A DNA stretch of 64,000 bases. Origin: Orientallactaga sibirica (taxonomy: Eukaryota > Chordata > Mammalia > Rodentia > Dipodidae). Positions 1 to 12,061 of this stretch are shown here, piece after piece; within the stretch, counting starts at the first letter, position 1; each line of letters starts with the position of its first letter. The position numbers were made by a program, and so were the translations under genes. The notes beneath the pieces are model-generated. The model did not search any database. It was given only the letters and a program-made list of their open reading frames with translations, and was not told where the DNA came from. The DNA lies in the NCBI GenBank assembly GCA_036365145.1, contig JAEOAD010000029.1, positions 18,792,001 to 18,856,000 of the forward strand, in the 5' to 3' direction.

Positions 1-940
1 TGTTTGCCACTGAAATAAACATAAGTAGTTCCATGAACTAACAGGAAAGGACCTAATTGAATTTGAAATCTGTTATGATTTCATCTCATTTTGTCAGATT
101 ATAAAGAGCTTGAACTGACGTTGTGGAATGAACGAGAAATATATTAACGTACCCCTCCAAGTTGGCAATTTAAATTAGAAGACAAAAAAAGTTATCCATA
201 TGAATTTCTTCTCCCCCATATCCTCATGGAATGATAGAATGCCAGAATTAGCCAAAAGATCCTTATCTCCAATCATTTCTTAGCCCTGTTGTTAGCCTCT
301 GTTTGGAACCATTATTTGGATAACAGACAGTTATCTACTTGATTCTTGTTGCTTAATGGTTGGGTATGATGGGCACATATAGTGATTCCAATGATGTATA
401 TTATCTTTTAACATACTAGGAAAACAAAAGTGTTTTCTTTATCCAGAACATGAAGAAGGAACCACTGTATAAATTTCACAAGCTACTTCTTTATTTCTGT
501 TTACCTTCTAGGTTCCAAATAAGTCAGAGTTTTCTCTACTCTTTAATTTTTGTTAAAGAACAAGCAATAGATTTTCTTCTAACAAGATCATTTTTTCTGA
601 TGCTTGCACATCCCCATGAAGCTGGACATTCAAATATAGACCTGTTACATTGGCATCCTATGATACCAACTGATCAAAAAATTACCATGATGAATCTCCC
701 AAAGCCCCAGGTGGCTTTGGCAGTGGATCACATCTTGAGACACAGTTCTGCAAAGCCTTAGGCCTCTTGCAGTAGCTCTCATGAATGTATCCTCTTTCCA
801 ATTTGAAGGCATTTGTTTGAGTGATAATACTACTCATTTACCTAGAACCTCCTTTTTTGTTGCTTCTTTCTAATCGGATATCTTCAAAATTAATGAGATT
901 TACTGATAATCACCTGATATATATACTTCCATTTACTATT
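1..940. other. Unique AT-rich noncoding sequence
   Basis: I see no recognisable repeat or gene. A 103-codon open frame lies at 450-761. A pyrimidine-rich stretch ending in AG at about 491-512 resembles a splice acceptor, but I recognise no protein similarity and no matching donor context, so I do not call an exon. Confidence 0.5.
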
Positions 941-1025
941 ATGAGAGCAGAGAGAGAAAGATGGAGAGAGGAAAGAGATGGAGAGAGTGGAAAGAGAGAG
1001 CAAGAGAAAGAGAGACAGAGAAAGA
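941..1025. repeat. Purine-rich (GA)n-type simple repeat
   Basis: Degenerate GAGA/GAAA tract of about 85 bp. It could be the eroded CT-rich tail of an old minus-strand SINE, but no SINE body follows it. The open frames on both strands here are low-complexity artefacts. Confidence 0.8.
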
Positions 1026-2815
1026 CTGTTTATGCATGTATGTTTTGTACACTTGTCAACAACAGCATTCACACAAAATAAATGAATACATGTAAAGAGC
1101 TCAGAAGTGTCTGCAACCTAGAAAGTACTCATTACTGACTTATCTATTTTAACACTATGTTGTAATGATTGAATGTTCTGTCAGTATATAGTTTAAGAGT
1201 ATTAGTAAATAGAGAAACTATGTGGAATTATTCTGTTCAGAAATGATAATTTTCAATATATTAGTGAATAGTATTTGTATATTTGAAATTTTGCAATGTA
1301 TAAATCTTTGAACTCTTTTGCACTGCTTCACTATTTCATGTATTCATTTAATGACTGCACAGAAAATTCTCATGTAGCTATAAATTCTTTTATAAATTCA
1401 CCTCTTAATAATGTACAGCATTTGTAACTACAGTTAGCCTTTTCAACAAGCTTTGTTACGAACATTCTTTTTCTAAACTTTTCAGAAAAGTGTTATTTAT
1501 TTCCTTATGATAAAATTCTACAAGGACATCTTTGGGCAAAAGAGTGTAATTTAAAAACATGTGATACATACTGTGAAATGTCTCTTTTAAGAGATGTAGG
1601 TAATTTACACACATTCCATAATGAAAATTTTCTTATATATTGCCAAATGTTTATAAATTAATATAATATAGATATTATGGTAATATGAACCTAGATTTCT
1701 AGTTATGAATTTAACATTTGAAAACAATTTTATTTAGCTTTTTTGTTCTATAATTTTATAATTCTTTGAAAACAATGCTTCATGATATATGGAGTTTTAT
1801 TTTTATATATGAAGAGAATTTTTAAATACATTATCTTTTATTTCAGTAATCCATGTAAAATTAAACCCTGTTCCATGCTGGATAATTGGTCTGTTATTTT
1901 ATGGCTTTTTGACAGGCTGTTCTTTGTGGAATATTATTGTGTTATATGTTCTAAGGGACATCAGCTGTCTAACACATCCAACATTCTGCAGCAATACAAG
2001 TATCATATCTATCCCAGGGTTTTGTTTATCTGCTTTTTAATATAATCCAAAATACCTTTAAAATGTGTTGATAATAGGACCAGTATACTTAAGGCACAGA
2101 GGTGCTATGGTATGGTAGAGTTGTACATGATTCCATCAGCCAATGGTGAAGAAGCAGTCGTAGGTCTGTGAGTGTCAAGCCTAGAAAAATTACTATTTTC
2201 AGCAAGCAGAATAAACATGTCAGTAGGCATATTTATTGGACTATGATGGAAGCAACCCTAATCACTCCACTTTAGGAAATCTAATATGGCATGTACCTAA
2301 AGAACTCACGGAGCAAAGTAAGAATAAGTGGACCTGACACAAGGCCAGAGTCAGTAGTCTTTGAAATAGTTAACTCTTCCCCTGAAGTGCTGCTTGGGAT
2401 ATGTTGAACAATATTATGTGAGATTTTTTATTGTTTGTTCACTTGATTGATAAGCTTTACATTGAGTAAATAATTATGTGTCACTCATCAGTATTTCAAG
2501 AAGTGTGTATGGTTAATCTGAGAGAAAAGTGACTTCAGGTTTAGGTGTTTAATGTTCGATTTTCCATTGATTTATGTCAGGTTTTACTCTACTAAAAATT
2601 AGACCATAAAACTGTCCTAATAAGGATGATTCGGGCTTCAGCCAGAGGAGAAAAATTGAGACTAAGAGCCAGCTCATTTTATTACTAAGACAAGACTTAT
2701 TTCTTATCAGTGCAATCACCTTACATCTGGGATGCTAGTCTAATGCAGTCAAAATTGAAAAGCATCTTGGCTATAGACAGAGGGATGTAATTCTTTTAAA
2801 TCACCAGTTTCTCTG
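1026..2815. other. Unique AT-rich noncoding sequence
   Basis: Nothing recognisable apart from short A/T runs. The stretch around 2085-2420 is somewhat less AT-rich but matches no repeat I know. Confidence 0.5.
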
Positions 2816-2816
2816 T

Positions 2817-2863
2817 TGTACACACACACACACACACACACAGCAAACAAACAAACAAACAAA
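2817..2863. repeat. (CA)n followed by (CAAA)n microsatellite
   Basis: About 12 CA units run directly into about five CAAA units. Such a junction is typical of slippage growth in an A-rich retroposon tail, although no SINE body is recognisable beside it. Confidence 0.9.
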
Positions 2864-3298
2864 ATAAGTGGTGTAAAAGTCTTACAATCTTACCAACCAG
2901 AAAAATTGTTTTTCTAGAACTTCTGAGTGTGTTCCATAAAATTATGTCTGAATTCAATATATAAAGCATATATTCAAGAATGGAAGTCAAGTATTAACAG
3001 AAAGCAGATCAATGAAACTAAGTCAATTAAACAAATTGTTCAGATAATCTCTAGTACTGGTATTCAAAGTAAAAGAAATTACTATCAAAAGCAACACATC
3101 CAGGGCCATGTGTGTAAGAGGACAGTTTGTTCCACCTTTGGCTGATGATGACACTGAAAACAGGAATCAGAAATTACGACAGGAATTAGAACTTTGAAAG
3201 GACTAAAGTGTAGACTACATTTGCACTGCCTTCAATCCCAGCACAACAGAGCTTTCTGTTAGACTGACTATCCTGAAAAAAATAGGCAGTGCTATTTT

Positions 3299-3330
3299 CT
3301 GAAAAAACAAAACAAAACAAAACAAAAACA
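3299..3330. repeat. (AAAAC)n simple repeat
   Basis: Repeated AAAAC/CAAAA units; possibly the tail of a decayed SINE. The preceding 3190-3298, with 'ctgccttcaatcccagcac' followed by 'agactgactatcctgaaaaa', looks like a heavily decayed plus-strand B1. Confidence 0.7.
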
Positions 3331-3489
3331 ACATATGGCAAGCACTTCTACGGCTCTCTTCTCCTTTTCTCCCCCTCCTTTCATTCCTCCCTACTATGTT
3401 TTGTGAGTACAGAAGCATTGATCATATTAAGTCTTGGGAGAATATTGTATAGTAATGAAGCTGTAGAGTCTAATGAATAACCTACATAT

Positions 3490-3615
3490 ACAACTTGCCA
3501 CAGTGTTGATCATTTGTATGACTTCTACAGTTCATTTCACCTCTCTTTGCCTCAGTTACCCCCACAATGAAATGCAGATTTATGCCCACTGTCTTAAACA
3601 TTCATTAAGGAATTC
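3490..3615 (+). mobile_element. MIR SINE fragment
   Basis: The words 'atttcacctctctttgcctc' and 'agttaccccca' followed by 'atgaaatgcaga' match the MIR core, in which the consensus reads 'cacttaacctctctgagcctcagtttcc' then 'tctgtaaaatg'. An ancient, inactive mammalian SINE. L2-related sequence is the alternative. Confidence 0.55.
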
Positions 3616-4254
3616 ATCCCAATCATTCATACCAGTCAAGAAACATTCATAATGATTTCCTTTCTGCAGAATTTTTGTTGGAAAATCATGAAATGATTTT
3701 TAATATCATGATGTCCAATACATAACAATATTACTTTCATTTGTATTTAGAAGAAAACTCTGATTATCTCATCTGTGGCACTATGTTATGAGATGATGAG
3801 ATCCATTTGTCAAAAAGATATGACAAATGAATATAACAAAATACATTCAAAATAAAGTGAATCTAGAAGGCTTAGGAACATTCTGTTCTAATCACTTTTG
3901 ACATTGGTTACATATTCTCAGAATCAAGAAAGAATGATAAATGTTGAATTATGTAACATCTCATGAAACATATGTATTATGTGAATTTTAACCTTTATAA
4001 TGTTATATATCATTTTAATAAATCTCTCTAATATTTTTCCTTAAATGATTTAGAATAACAAATAGATATGAGAGGGAAATGAAGACCACTATGCGAGCCC
4101 ATAGAACAATCCTAATGACTTCAACAAAGAAATATGAAATGAGGAGAAATTGATTCATGAACACAATTGAATAAAACTATTATTGAGAAACATTTTAGGT
4201 TACACTGCAGGCAAGACTGCTTCAGAGAAGAGTGTACAATTTGTTTGAAGAAAA

Positions 4255-4310
4255 ATCTCATGTGTGTGTATGTGAGAGAGTGTGTGAGTGTGTATTTGTG
4301 TGTGTCCCTG
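4255..4310. repeat. Degenerate (TG)n repeat
   Basis: TGTGTGTATGTGAGAGAGTGTG-type tract. The 149-codon minus-strand frame at 4121-4570 crosses it and has no recognisable domain, so it is not called as a gene. Confidence 0.8.
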
Positions 4311-4587
4311 TCTGTCCTATGGATAATCCTCCCCCGAGATTGCAAATTCATTTGTGATGGTGAACACTTAAGAGCAAAAAGAAGATAACTGAAAGCCTGT
4401 ACAATAAAGACTTGTAGGCACGGCCAGGTACTAGAGACCACACATATGTAACCACCCAGTGACAAATCTTTGTCTCTGAATGAATGTCTGGTGGAGCAAA
4501 AAAACAGCAGTGTCTTAGAATGGTTACAAGAGAAGGTAGTGTTGCCTTTCAAAAAAGAATTAACTACCATTCTACTAGCACAACTTT

Positions 4588-4822
4588 TTAATTTATCTTT
4601 TTGAAAAATATTTTATTTATTTAAGAGAGATAGAGAGGAAGAGTGAGATAAAGAAAGAGAGAGAAAGAGAAAGAGCACACCAGGGCCTTTAACCACTGGA
4701 AATGAACTCCAGATCCATGTGCCACCTTGCTCATCTGGCTTACGCAGGTACTAGGGACTTGAACCTCAGTTCTTAGGCTTTATAGGCAAGCACCCTAACC
4801 ACTAAGCCCATGTTCTAGCTCC
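4588..4822 (-). mobile_element. DIP-like SINE (B2 superfamily), minus strand
   Basis: On the + strand it reads AT-rich tail (ATTTTATTTATTTA), GA-rich block (complement of the CT tract), then 'cagggcctt', 'ccatgtgccacc', 'catctggctta', and ends 'cactaagccca...agctc', the complement of the pol III A-box head. The imperfect TSD is actagcacaacttt (4574-4587) and actaacacaatttt (4823-4836), 12 of 14 identical. Confidence 0.88.
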
Positions 4823-4836
4823 ACTAACACAATTTT

Positions 4837-5383
4837 GGAAAGTATTATATGCTTTTAGGAACAAAAGAAATTATTTATATAATATAATAAATAACAAAAA
4901 TGATGAAATCACACAGACATACATTATGGGGAAATAGTTCAAATTTAAATACAAATAGCAGAATAAGGCTAGACTGCAAGTCATCTAGTACAGTAAATAG
5001 GATGACAGTTATTCTCTGTTAACTAATAATTTTAACATTGGTCAATAAATATCACTAAATGAAGTTCACAGAAGGATCTATAGGGATTCAGAAAAAATCA
5101 CAACCGTGATAAGTTACTGTATGCCACCACATGAAATCTCAAAAATGAAAACTTTGTATCTGTGTAGAAATGGGCATCACTTACTGATTGATATACATTA
5201 GCAAGCAAGAAAAATCATACGGTTCCTTAAGACTTCAGGGAGAAGTTATAATGATACAAGCAGACATATGAGACAGGACTGTGAACAGTCAAACAACTTA
5301 CAGGAATTTTTAATGTTTCAATAATTACTGGTAATAAGCATGAAAGTGGAAATACTTACACATACAGTTTAAAAGTAACTGTC
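4837..5383. other. Unique AT-rich noncoding sequence
   Basis: No repeat or gene recognised. Confidence 0.5.
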
Positions 5384-5520
5384 AGCCTGGAGTGCTGGTA
5401 TACACCTTCAATCCCAGCACTCAGGAGACTGAGTTAGGAGACTTGCTGTGTGTTCAAAGTCAGCCTGGGCCTATAGAGTAACTTCCAGGTTTTCCTAGGC
5501 TAAAGTGAGACTGTGCTGCA
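5384..5520 (+). mobile_element. B1 SINE
   Basis: Contains 'caatcccagcactcaggaga', 'cagcctgggc' and 'aaagtgagactgt', the 7SL-derived B1 skeleton, with about 20% apparent divergence. A short (CAC)n run follows at 5521-5538. Confidence 0.85.
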
Positions 5521-5539
5521 AACACCACCACCACCACCC

Positions 5540-6419
5540 ACTGTCACCTAGAGGGGAAGTCTGTGTATTCTCATTTGCATGCTTATATGGTGTTTATATG
5601 GGGCAAGAATTATACTGGGAAAGAGAGAAGGAAGTGCAGTTATGCCAAGTTTCACTATTATTAGTTATTTCCATCTCACATAGGAAGACTCGATAATACA
5701 GTTTAATCTATGATTTTAGTATAAATAATTAGGATTCAATTTTCTTTTTAATATATAATAATAATTGGAATAATATATAATGCAAAACAAAAATGAGAAA
5801 ATAGACCATTTATCAGTAAAAAAAAAAAAAAACACTAGTGACAACACTACTCAAATATGATGAAATGTGAAAAAAATTTTATCACATTATGAGGTTTAAT
5901 GTGGAAAAAACGTATAATCTGAAACACTGTCATTTGAAGTAACTTACATGATTCAATGCAGGTTTGTTTGTTTTTTTTTTCCCCCACTAAATATATATCA
6001 TCCTAACTCAATTGAAAAGAAGACTGAGTTAATGGCAGAATAAAAATTGATCCTCACAAGAAAGGCAAAAATATGACTTTTCCATTATTATAGATGGGAT
6101 AGCTATGATAATTAGATAAAAACATGTTTTTAAATTAGTAAAGAATAGAATGTATGTTAAAAGTATCAATCTTAGTTTACCTTGACATTCAAAAGAAAGA
6201 AAAATAAAAATATTTGATCTCTTTCAAATGTAATATTGTTTAGCAAATATATGTGGCCTTCAACATAAAGGATGTGGATTTAACATTACTTTCTCTACAT
6301 TTTATTCATCTACTTTAACTTTTTTATTGTAAAAAGTAGGATTTATTATTCATATCCACAAACAATCTCCAAAAAGTAACTTGTTTTATGACTATTACAT
6401 TTGGAATCAATTAGTGATG
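5540..6419. other. Unique AT-rich noncoding sequence with homopolymer runs
   Basis: An A-run at about 5818-5832 and a T-run at about 5966-5980 are present. No gene or classified repeat is recognised. Confidence 0.5.
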
Positions 6420-6645
6420 AGAAATGTTTTACTGGCTATACAACTGATAGAGGCCTAATTTCTAGAATCTACAAAGAACTCAAAAACCTAAACAATGAAA
6501 AAAATCAAACAAACCAATCACAAAATGGGGCAGAGAACTGAACAGGGAGATCTCAGAGGAAGAAATACAAATGGCAAACAAATTTAATGTTCCAGAAAGA
6601 ATGGGTAAATTCCTAGGCAAATACATCTACTTTAATTTTTATTGT
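6420..6645 (+). pseudogene. LINE-1 ORF2 fragment, decayed and rearranged
   Basis: 6430-6595 matches the 3' part of L1 ORF2: the stretch 'ctgatagaggcctaatttct' followed by 'agaatctacaaagaactcaa' encodes the L1-typical SRIYKELK-like block, then 'aatggggcagagaactgaac'. Immediately after, 6598-6640 ('aatgggtaaattcctaggca') resembles a region lying further upstream in ORF2, so the segment appears to join two non-adjacent L1 pieces. Stops interrupt every frame and no activity is possible. Confidence 0.7.
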
Positions 6646-7724
6646 CTCACAGAATATTTTATTAACATTTTTTAAAATAAATTTTTAATAAAATTTTTAT
6701 TCTGAAAATATATTAAAATACATTATATATTTAAAATAGAAATTAAAGTCACTTCCATAGTTGTAGTTTAATGAATTACTAAAATTATATTAATTCCCAA
6801 AGGTTTTAATATTTTCCTCAGATGTTTACAAGCATTGTTATTATAATGTACCATTTTTAGTTAAATTATATGAGAAAGTAGTCTAATTTTCCTTAGAGCT
6901 AGAAATTTGGACCCAGTATTTTTCCCTGCAAGTTCTTTAGACACATAATTTGAATTTATTTTATTCATAGCACTTGTTCCTCACACACATACACACGCAA
7001 ATGTACATATACATAAACATGTATGGGCATGCTCCTTTCACTCAGTGATTTCACTCAATATTTAACATGTAATAATATGAAAATACAAGAGAGTCATAAA
7101 AATCTACAACTGTGTCATGCTGGTCATGGGTGAAGTGTGAGCAAGCCTACTTGACCACATGCCACAGAAGCCATTTTCCAAGAAATAGGATTAATAATAT
7201 ATCCATTTATGTATCACTCTTTGGATGTGGATCTAAGTGCTTGTATATATTTTTCTCAGGGAATAATTGAGAGGTTATTGAGAACTGAGAAATAGAAGCT
7301 ATCAAACTTATAATTAGTTAGTGAGTATGTTTATAAAGAATAATTATGTAATTATGTAGATCAGAGAGATGGTAGAGGCAAAGAAGAAAAAAAACAAATA
7401 GGAGTAAGGAATAAACTTAAAATGACACACTGACATTATCATTCATTAAAAATGAGGTAGTTGTCCATGGGCATGCATATACTTTAAACCAACACTACAG
7501 CCTGACTTGGCAGTGTACTGTCACCATCAGATCAGAGGAAGTGGAAATGAAATTGGTCTAGTTATCAGTTCTTATTTGGGCATTTGCCAGCAGAGACTTT
7601 AGACAAATTGCTGAATCTCTACATGTTTAGAGGCTTCCTGGGGAATATTATGTGTCATTTAAATAATATATGATATTTTAATTACTAACATTTAATTACT
7701 AACAGATTTTTAAATTTTAATTTC
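6646..7724. other. Unique AT-rich noncoding sequence
   Basis: No classified repeat apart from a short CA-type run at about 6982-7000. The words around 7590-7640 faintly recall MIR, but too weakly to call. Confidence 0.45.
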
Positions 7725-7922
7725 TTAAAATTTTATTTAGTCATTTCAGAGAGAGAGAGTGAGAGAGAAAGAAACAGAGAAAGAGAGAGAATGGGTGCAT
7801 CAGGGCCTCCGGACACATGTGCAACCTTGTGCATCTGGCTTATGTGGGTCCTGAGGAATTGAACCTGGTTCCTTGGCCTTTGTAGGTAAGCACCTCAATC
7901 ACTAAGCCATCTCTTGAGCACC
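7725..7922 (-). mobile_element. DIP-like SINE, minus strand
   Basis: AT-rich tail, GA block (7747-7790), 'cagggcctcc', 'ccttgtgcatctggcttatg', 'ttgaacctggttccttgg' and 'actaagccatctcttgagc' in order. This is a full-length reverse-oriented copy. Confidence 0.9.
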
Positions 7923-9430
7923 CAAGTGCAATGTTTTGCATGGGGGTAGTCCATATGTTATAAACTCAGGTTTGTAAATTATACCTGGCAGAGGTTATCA
8001 CTAACATGTTTATTATCTAGCACAAGGATACAAACTGGCTGATGTGTCTATTGAATTCTGTTTCATTGAGACATTCATATCCAATCTTTTTCCTCCTTAA
8101 TTCTTTTTATTAATATATTGAACATATCAGAACATATTTAATTAAACTGCAATAATTTTATAGATGTTTATCATGTGTAATGAAGAAATCATGACATCTC
8201 TACAGATTTACCATCTAGTTATCAATAAAATTTATATTTTTTGTGTTACAGAATACCAGGTTGAATGTCAATTAGACATTCTAATAGACTGTATTTCTAG
8301 GGGATTTTTCTTGCCTAAAGTTTCTCTTCCATGTCATAGTCATCATCGGGAGTTTCTTTGTATTTATATATTTATTTAAATTAATACATACAGCATTGTT
8401 CATTTGCTACTACTCAGAGATAACCTTGGAACAAAATGAATAATAAAAAATGTCTGAATCATATTGCTGAGTTTTGTGTTTCTGAGTAGAAGGCTGTATG
8501 TCTTATTTCTTTGTACCTTATGATCTTTGAATAAGAATTTAATTAATTTTTGGCAAATGAAGCAAAATTAATGAAGCTGCTAAAATTAACATAAATGACA
8601 TAGTGTTTTCTGAAAAGTTAAAAAAAATACTTCAATTCTGGAAGCAGTGACAAAGTTAAATCCAATTAAAATTTCATAGTACTTAAATAAGAAACAATAC
8701 TATAATAGTAACATGATTTGGCATGAAGTTACTTCCCATGCACATTGTATGGCCATTATACTTGTTCATTAGGAATGTGATAATATCAGTTGTCATGTTT
8801 CATACCTGTACACATGTCCATATGTGTGTGAGTGTATATGGGTCTTGAACACAGGTGAAACTGTTCTGTTTTATTCTCAGAAAAGTCATTTGCCTCTTTT
8901 AGGAAGGATCTCTCATTAGCTTAGATTCAGAAGTAAGAATCTATTAGCAAGTCAGCAAAGTCCAGGGACACCGCTGTATCACCCTTCCCAGAGCTGAGAT
9001 ATTATTATTATTTTCATGCTCAAGAACAGAACTTTAATCTGTTATCTATCATAACTAGAAGTTATATACCATTTATTTGCATTCATCCATGGCTATCAAA
9101 ATGCATAGCACTGTTCTTTCTCTACACCATTATCTCCCATGTGCAAAAATATGGTGAGATGTCTGTCGCCAATGAGTGACAGATTAGGAGCTCCTGAGAA
9201 TGGCATAATGGTCATGCTCCTCTTGCTGCTCTTGGGTTCCTTGTAATGTCATGCTGACTCAGGGCTTCAACCAAACCACATCTTCACTGGCTCCTCTCCT
9301 TGAGCTAACTTGTTCCCTCACTGTATCCCAGGCTCTTCCCTTGAGAATACTACTTCAGCATATCATTTCCATAAGAGCAGCCTTCTCAGAGCACATTTAT
9401 TTTAAGGTCATTCTTAGATAACTGTGCTGA
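7923..9430. other. Unique noncoding sequence
   Basis: AT-rich up to about 8880. 9130-9415 is less AT-rich and is unmatched to any repeat I know. No gene evidence. Confidence 0.5.
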
Positions 9431-9435
9431 AGTTT

Positions 9436-9470
9436 TTATATATATATATATTTTATTTTTATTTTATCTT
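9436..9470. repeat. (TA)n/(TTTTA)n simple repeat
   Basis: 'tatatatatata' followed by TTTTATTTTTA units. Confidence 0.75.
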
Positions 9471-10206
9471 TGCAAAAACTTCTATTCTTTAATAAGCAAA
9501 TACTGAATCTTATTAGCCTTATAACAAAGTGGGTAAAAATTGAAAAATATGTTTTCGGAGCAAACATGCAAATTAGAATCTTTTACAAAAACTTATCAGT
9601 AGAAAAGTAAATCAGAATAAAATATTTTTCTATACATAAAATAGTAATCTATACTTCTCCTACATATATAAGCATATAAATTTGATTTTAAAAGGAACAC
9701 TGGTAGATAATAGCTATTATTATAGGTCCCTTATTGTCTTTGTTTTTAAAAGTAGTTATATTCTATATAAATTCTCCTATATTGTAAATTTTGCAATGAG
9801 CACTTATTTCTTAAATATATTGGCCTGTTAACTTATTAAAGTTATTCAAATATTGACTATTCATCAAAAGCCTGATTATGTCATTACTGTCCTTCCTTTC
9901 TTTTATTATAAATTTCAGTTTGTGTATAGTATGTTGGGTGTGTATGTGTACAATATAAGCACATGTGCATGTGTGTGTATGTGTGTAGGGATGTGAACCA
10001 TATGCATGTACACATGTGGAGACGAAAGGAGGATGTCAAGTCTTCTCTATCACTCATCCACCTTATTTCCTTGAAATGAGGTGCCTCGCTCAATCTAGAG
10101 TTTTTGCCATATTTTTATTGGTCAGACTAGCTGATAAGAGAACATCAAAATTCCTCTTATTGGTCTCCCCCCAAATAAAAAAAAGTGCAGTCCTCAAACA
10201 GCTCAT
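9471..10206. other. AT-rich noncoding sequence with TG-rich patch
   Basis: A degenerate TG/TGTA-rich patch occupies about 9918-10015. It otherwise appears unique. Confidence 0.5.
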
Positions 10207-10225
10207 AAGAAAGACAGCAATTCAA

Positions 10226-10455
10226 GGGTTAGAGAGATGGCTTAATTATTACGGTGTTTGCCTGTGAAGCCTAAGGACCTAGGTTTGACCCTAGATCCCA
10301 CATAAGCCAGATGAACAAAGGTGACAGAAGCACAAGGTTGCACATGCCCACCAGGTGATGTAAGCATCTGGAGTGTGATTGCAGTGGCTGAAGCCCTGGC
10401 TCGCTATTTATCTCTCTTTCTCTCTCTAAAATAAAAATAAATAAATAAATAGAAA
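10226..10455 (+). mobile_element. DIP-like SINE, variant with extra internal block
   Basis: The head 'ttagagagatggctta', B-box region 'aggtttgaccc', CT block and (AAAT)n tail are all present. Between the 'ccagatg' and 'gcatctggag' landmarks there is extra sequence (about 10310-10370) unlike the other copies. A perfect 19-bp TSD, aagaaagacagcaattcaa, occurs at 10207-10225 and 10456-10474, so this is a clean retroposition. Confidence 0.93.
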
Positions 10456-10674
10456 AAGAAAGACAGCAATTCAAATTTAGATCAAGTTGACAATGTTTCC
10501 TGTATATAGAATATATATTAAACAAAAAAGAGTAGATATACTAAAATACTTTTCCAAATTAATAGAGAGTAAGAGCTATCAAGTCTTATATTTTATTAAT
10601 CTAAACATTTCAAAAAGGAAAATTTTAAATAGTCAAAATTTTATTAATAAAAAACATATACAAAGGGTTGTTTT

Positions 10675-10815
10675 TGGTTAGATGTGGTAGTGTACTCCTT
10701 TAATACCAGCACTTGGGAGGCAGAGGTAGGAGTATCACTGAGTTTGATGTCAGCCTGAGAATACACAACAAATTCTAGGTCAGCCTGGGCTAAAGTGAGA
10801 CCCTACCTCAAAATA
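10675..10815 (+). mobile_element. B1 SINE
   Basis: Contains 'agcacttgggaggcagaggt', 'gtcagcctgggctaaagtga' and 'gaccctacctcaaaa'. A perfect 15-bp TSD, acaaagggttgtttt, lies at 10660-10674 and 10816-10830. Confidence 0.93.
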
Positions 10816-10959
10816 ACAAAGGGTTGTTTTGAAGAAAACAACAAATTAATTATATAGTCTGTATGGTAATTTCAATTAAACCACATTTTAAAAATTAAAC
10901 ACATTAATGCATTTTTATGACTAAGTGTTTTATAGATCACTAAAATTAACAGGATTCAT

Positions 10960-11230
10960 GTTGAGATGCTAAGCACAATGTGAGAATCATGATGCTATAA
11001 AGTGGGTGCCCTAAAGGTTCATTTTATGAAGGTGGAACCTATTAGCACCATGTAGGATATATGGCAGAGAGAGCTCTGGTCTCCTGTTAAGTGTCTGGCT
11101 ATAAGAATTAAACAGTTAAGAAGCTGGTTCTCTCAGTCAATTCATGCTGATGCCTTTCTTGCTGACTTCTAGCTTAATAATGGTGTTTGAAAAACTCTGG
11201 TGTAATTTTATAGCAGCATGAAATGACATT
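10960..11230 (+). mobile_element. MaLR-type LTR relic
   Basis: Ordered matches to the MaLR LTR consensus as I recall it: 'agtgggtgccctaaaggttc', 'gaagctggttctctc', 'cttgctgacttctagc', and near the end 'attttatagcagcatgaaat' (compare 'gttatagcagcccgagcag'). Highly diverged and without intact ends. I see no coding region. Confidence 0.5.
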
Positions 11231-11296
11231 ATAGTATATGTGTGTATATTATATATACTATACACTATATATGTAGTATATACACATATATACTAT
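11231..11296. repeat. AT/TG-rich inverted repeat (hairpin)
   Basis: The left arm agtatatgtgtgtata (11233-11248) pairs with tatacacatatatact (11279-11294) with one mismatch. AT at 11231-11232 and 11295-11296 extends it to 18-bp arms. The loop is 30 bp and is itself TA-rich. Confidence 0.75.
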
Positions 11297-11487
11297 GCTG
11301 TATATGTGTGTTTGAGTATGAAGCAGAGTATTCGTCATTCTAATTGATTCAGTTCCTTTCCTGTTCATTCTGGATGAATCACAGCTAAATTTTCCTATCT
11401 TACTTGGTCCCTAAACTTTTCATACACATTCACCAGTTTTGTTTTGTTCTGTTTTATTTTATTTTGAGGCAAGCCAAACAGACTAGT

Positions 11488-11705
11488 TATTTATTATTTA
11501 TTTATTTATTTAAATTTTTATTTATTTGTTATGACAGAGAGAATGGCAGGACCACCAGCTACTGTAATCAAACTACAGGTGCATGTGCCATCTTGTGAGC
11601 ATGTGCAACCTTATGCATCTAGCTTATGTGGGATATGAAGAGTTGAACATGGGTCCTTAGGATTCTCAAGCAAGCACCTTAAATGCTAAGCCATTTCTTC
11701 AGCCT
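11488..11705 (-). mobile_element. DIP-like SINE, minus strand
   Basis: TTTA-rich tail, a short GA block ('gacagagagaatgg'), 'caaccttatgcatctagctt', 'ttgaacatgggtccttagga' and 'taagccatttcttcagcc'. The middle carries an extra segment (about 11553-11605) relative to the short form, and the GA block is much reduced. Confidence 0.82.
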
Positions 11706-11908
11706 TCACATCCACTAGATTTTTTTTTCCTCGTGTCCAGTTTTGTCAGTAATTCAATATATTCATAAACATCACTTTTCATCATTATCAATTTATTTGT
11801 TTGATCACTGGACATAGACCCACAACTAAATTTTTTAGTGTACTGTTTTCTTCTAAATATAAAAAACAAGAATTTCAGAATATTAAGCTGTCAATCCATT
11901 AATCATTC

Positions 11909-11989
11909 CTTTTTAAAAGATTTAATTTATTTATAATTTATATTTTTTTATTTATTAGAGACAGAAAGAGGGAAGGAGAGAAGATGATT

Positions 11990-12061
<72 letters not shown>

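Noticed and set aside
450..761. 103-codon frame with an acceptor-like tract inside it
   Set aside because: No protein similarity recognised, no donor or flanking exon evidence, and splice-like words are common by chance.
4121..4570. 149-codon minus-strand frame
   Set aside because: Crosses a TG-rich repeat and is compositionally simple; no family resemblance.
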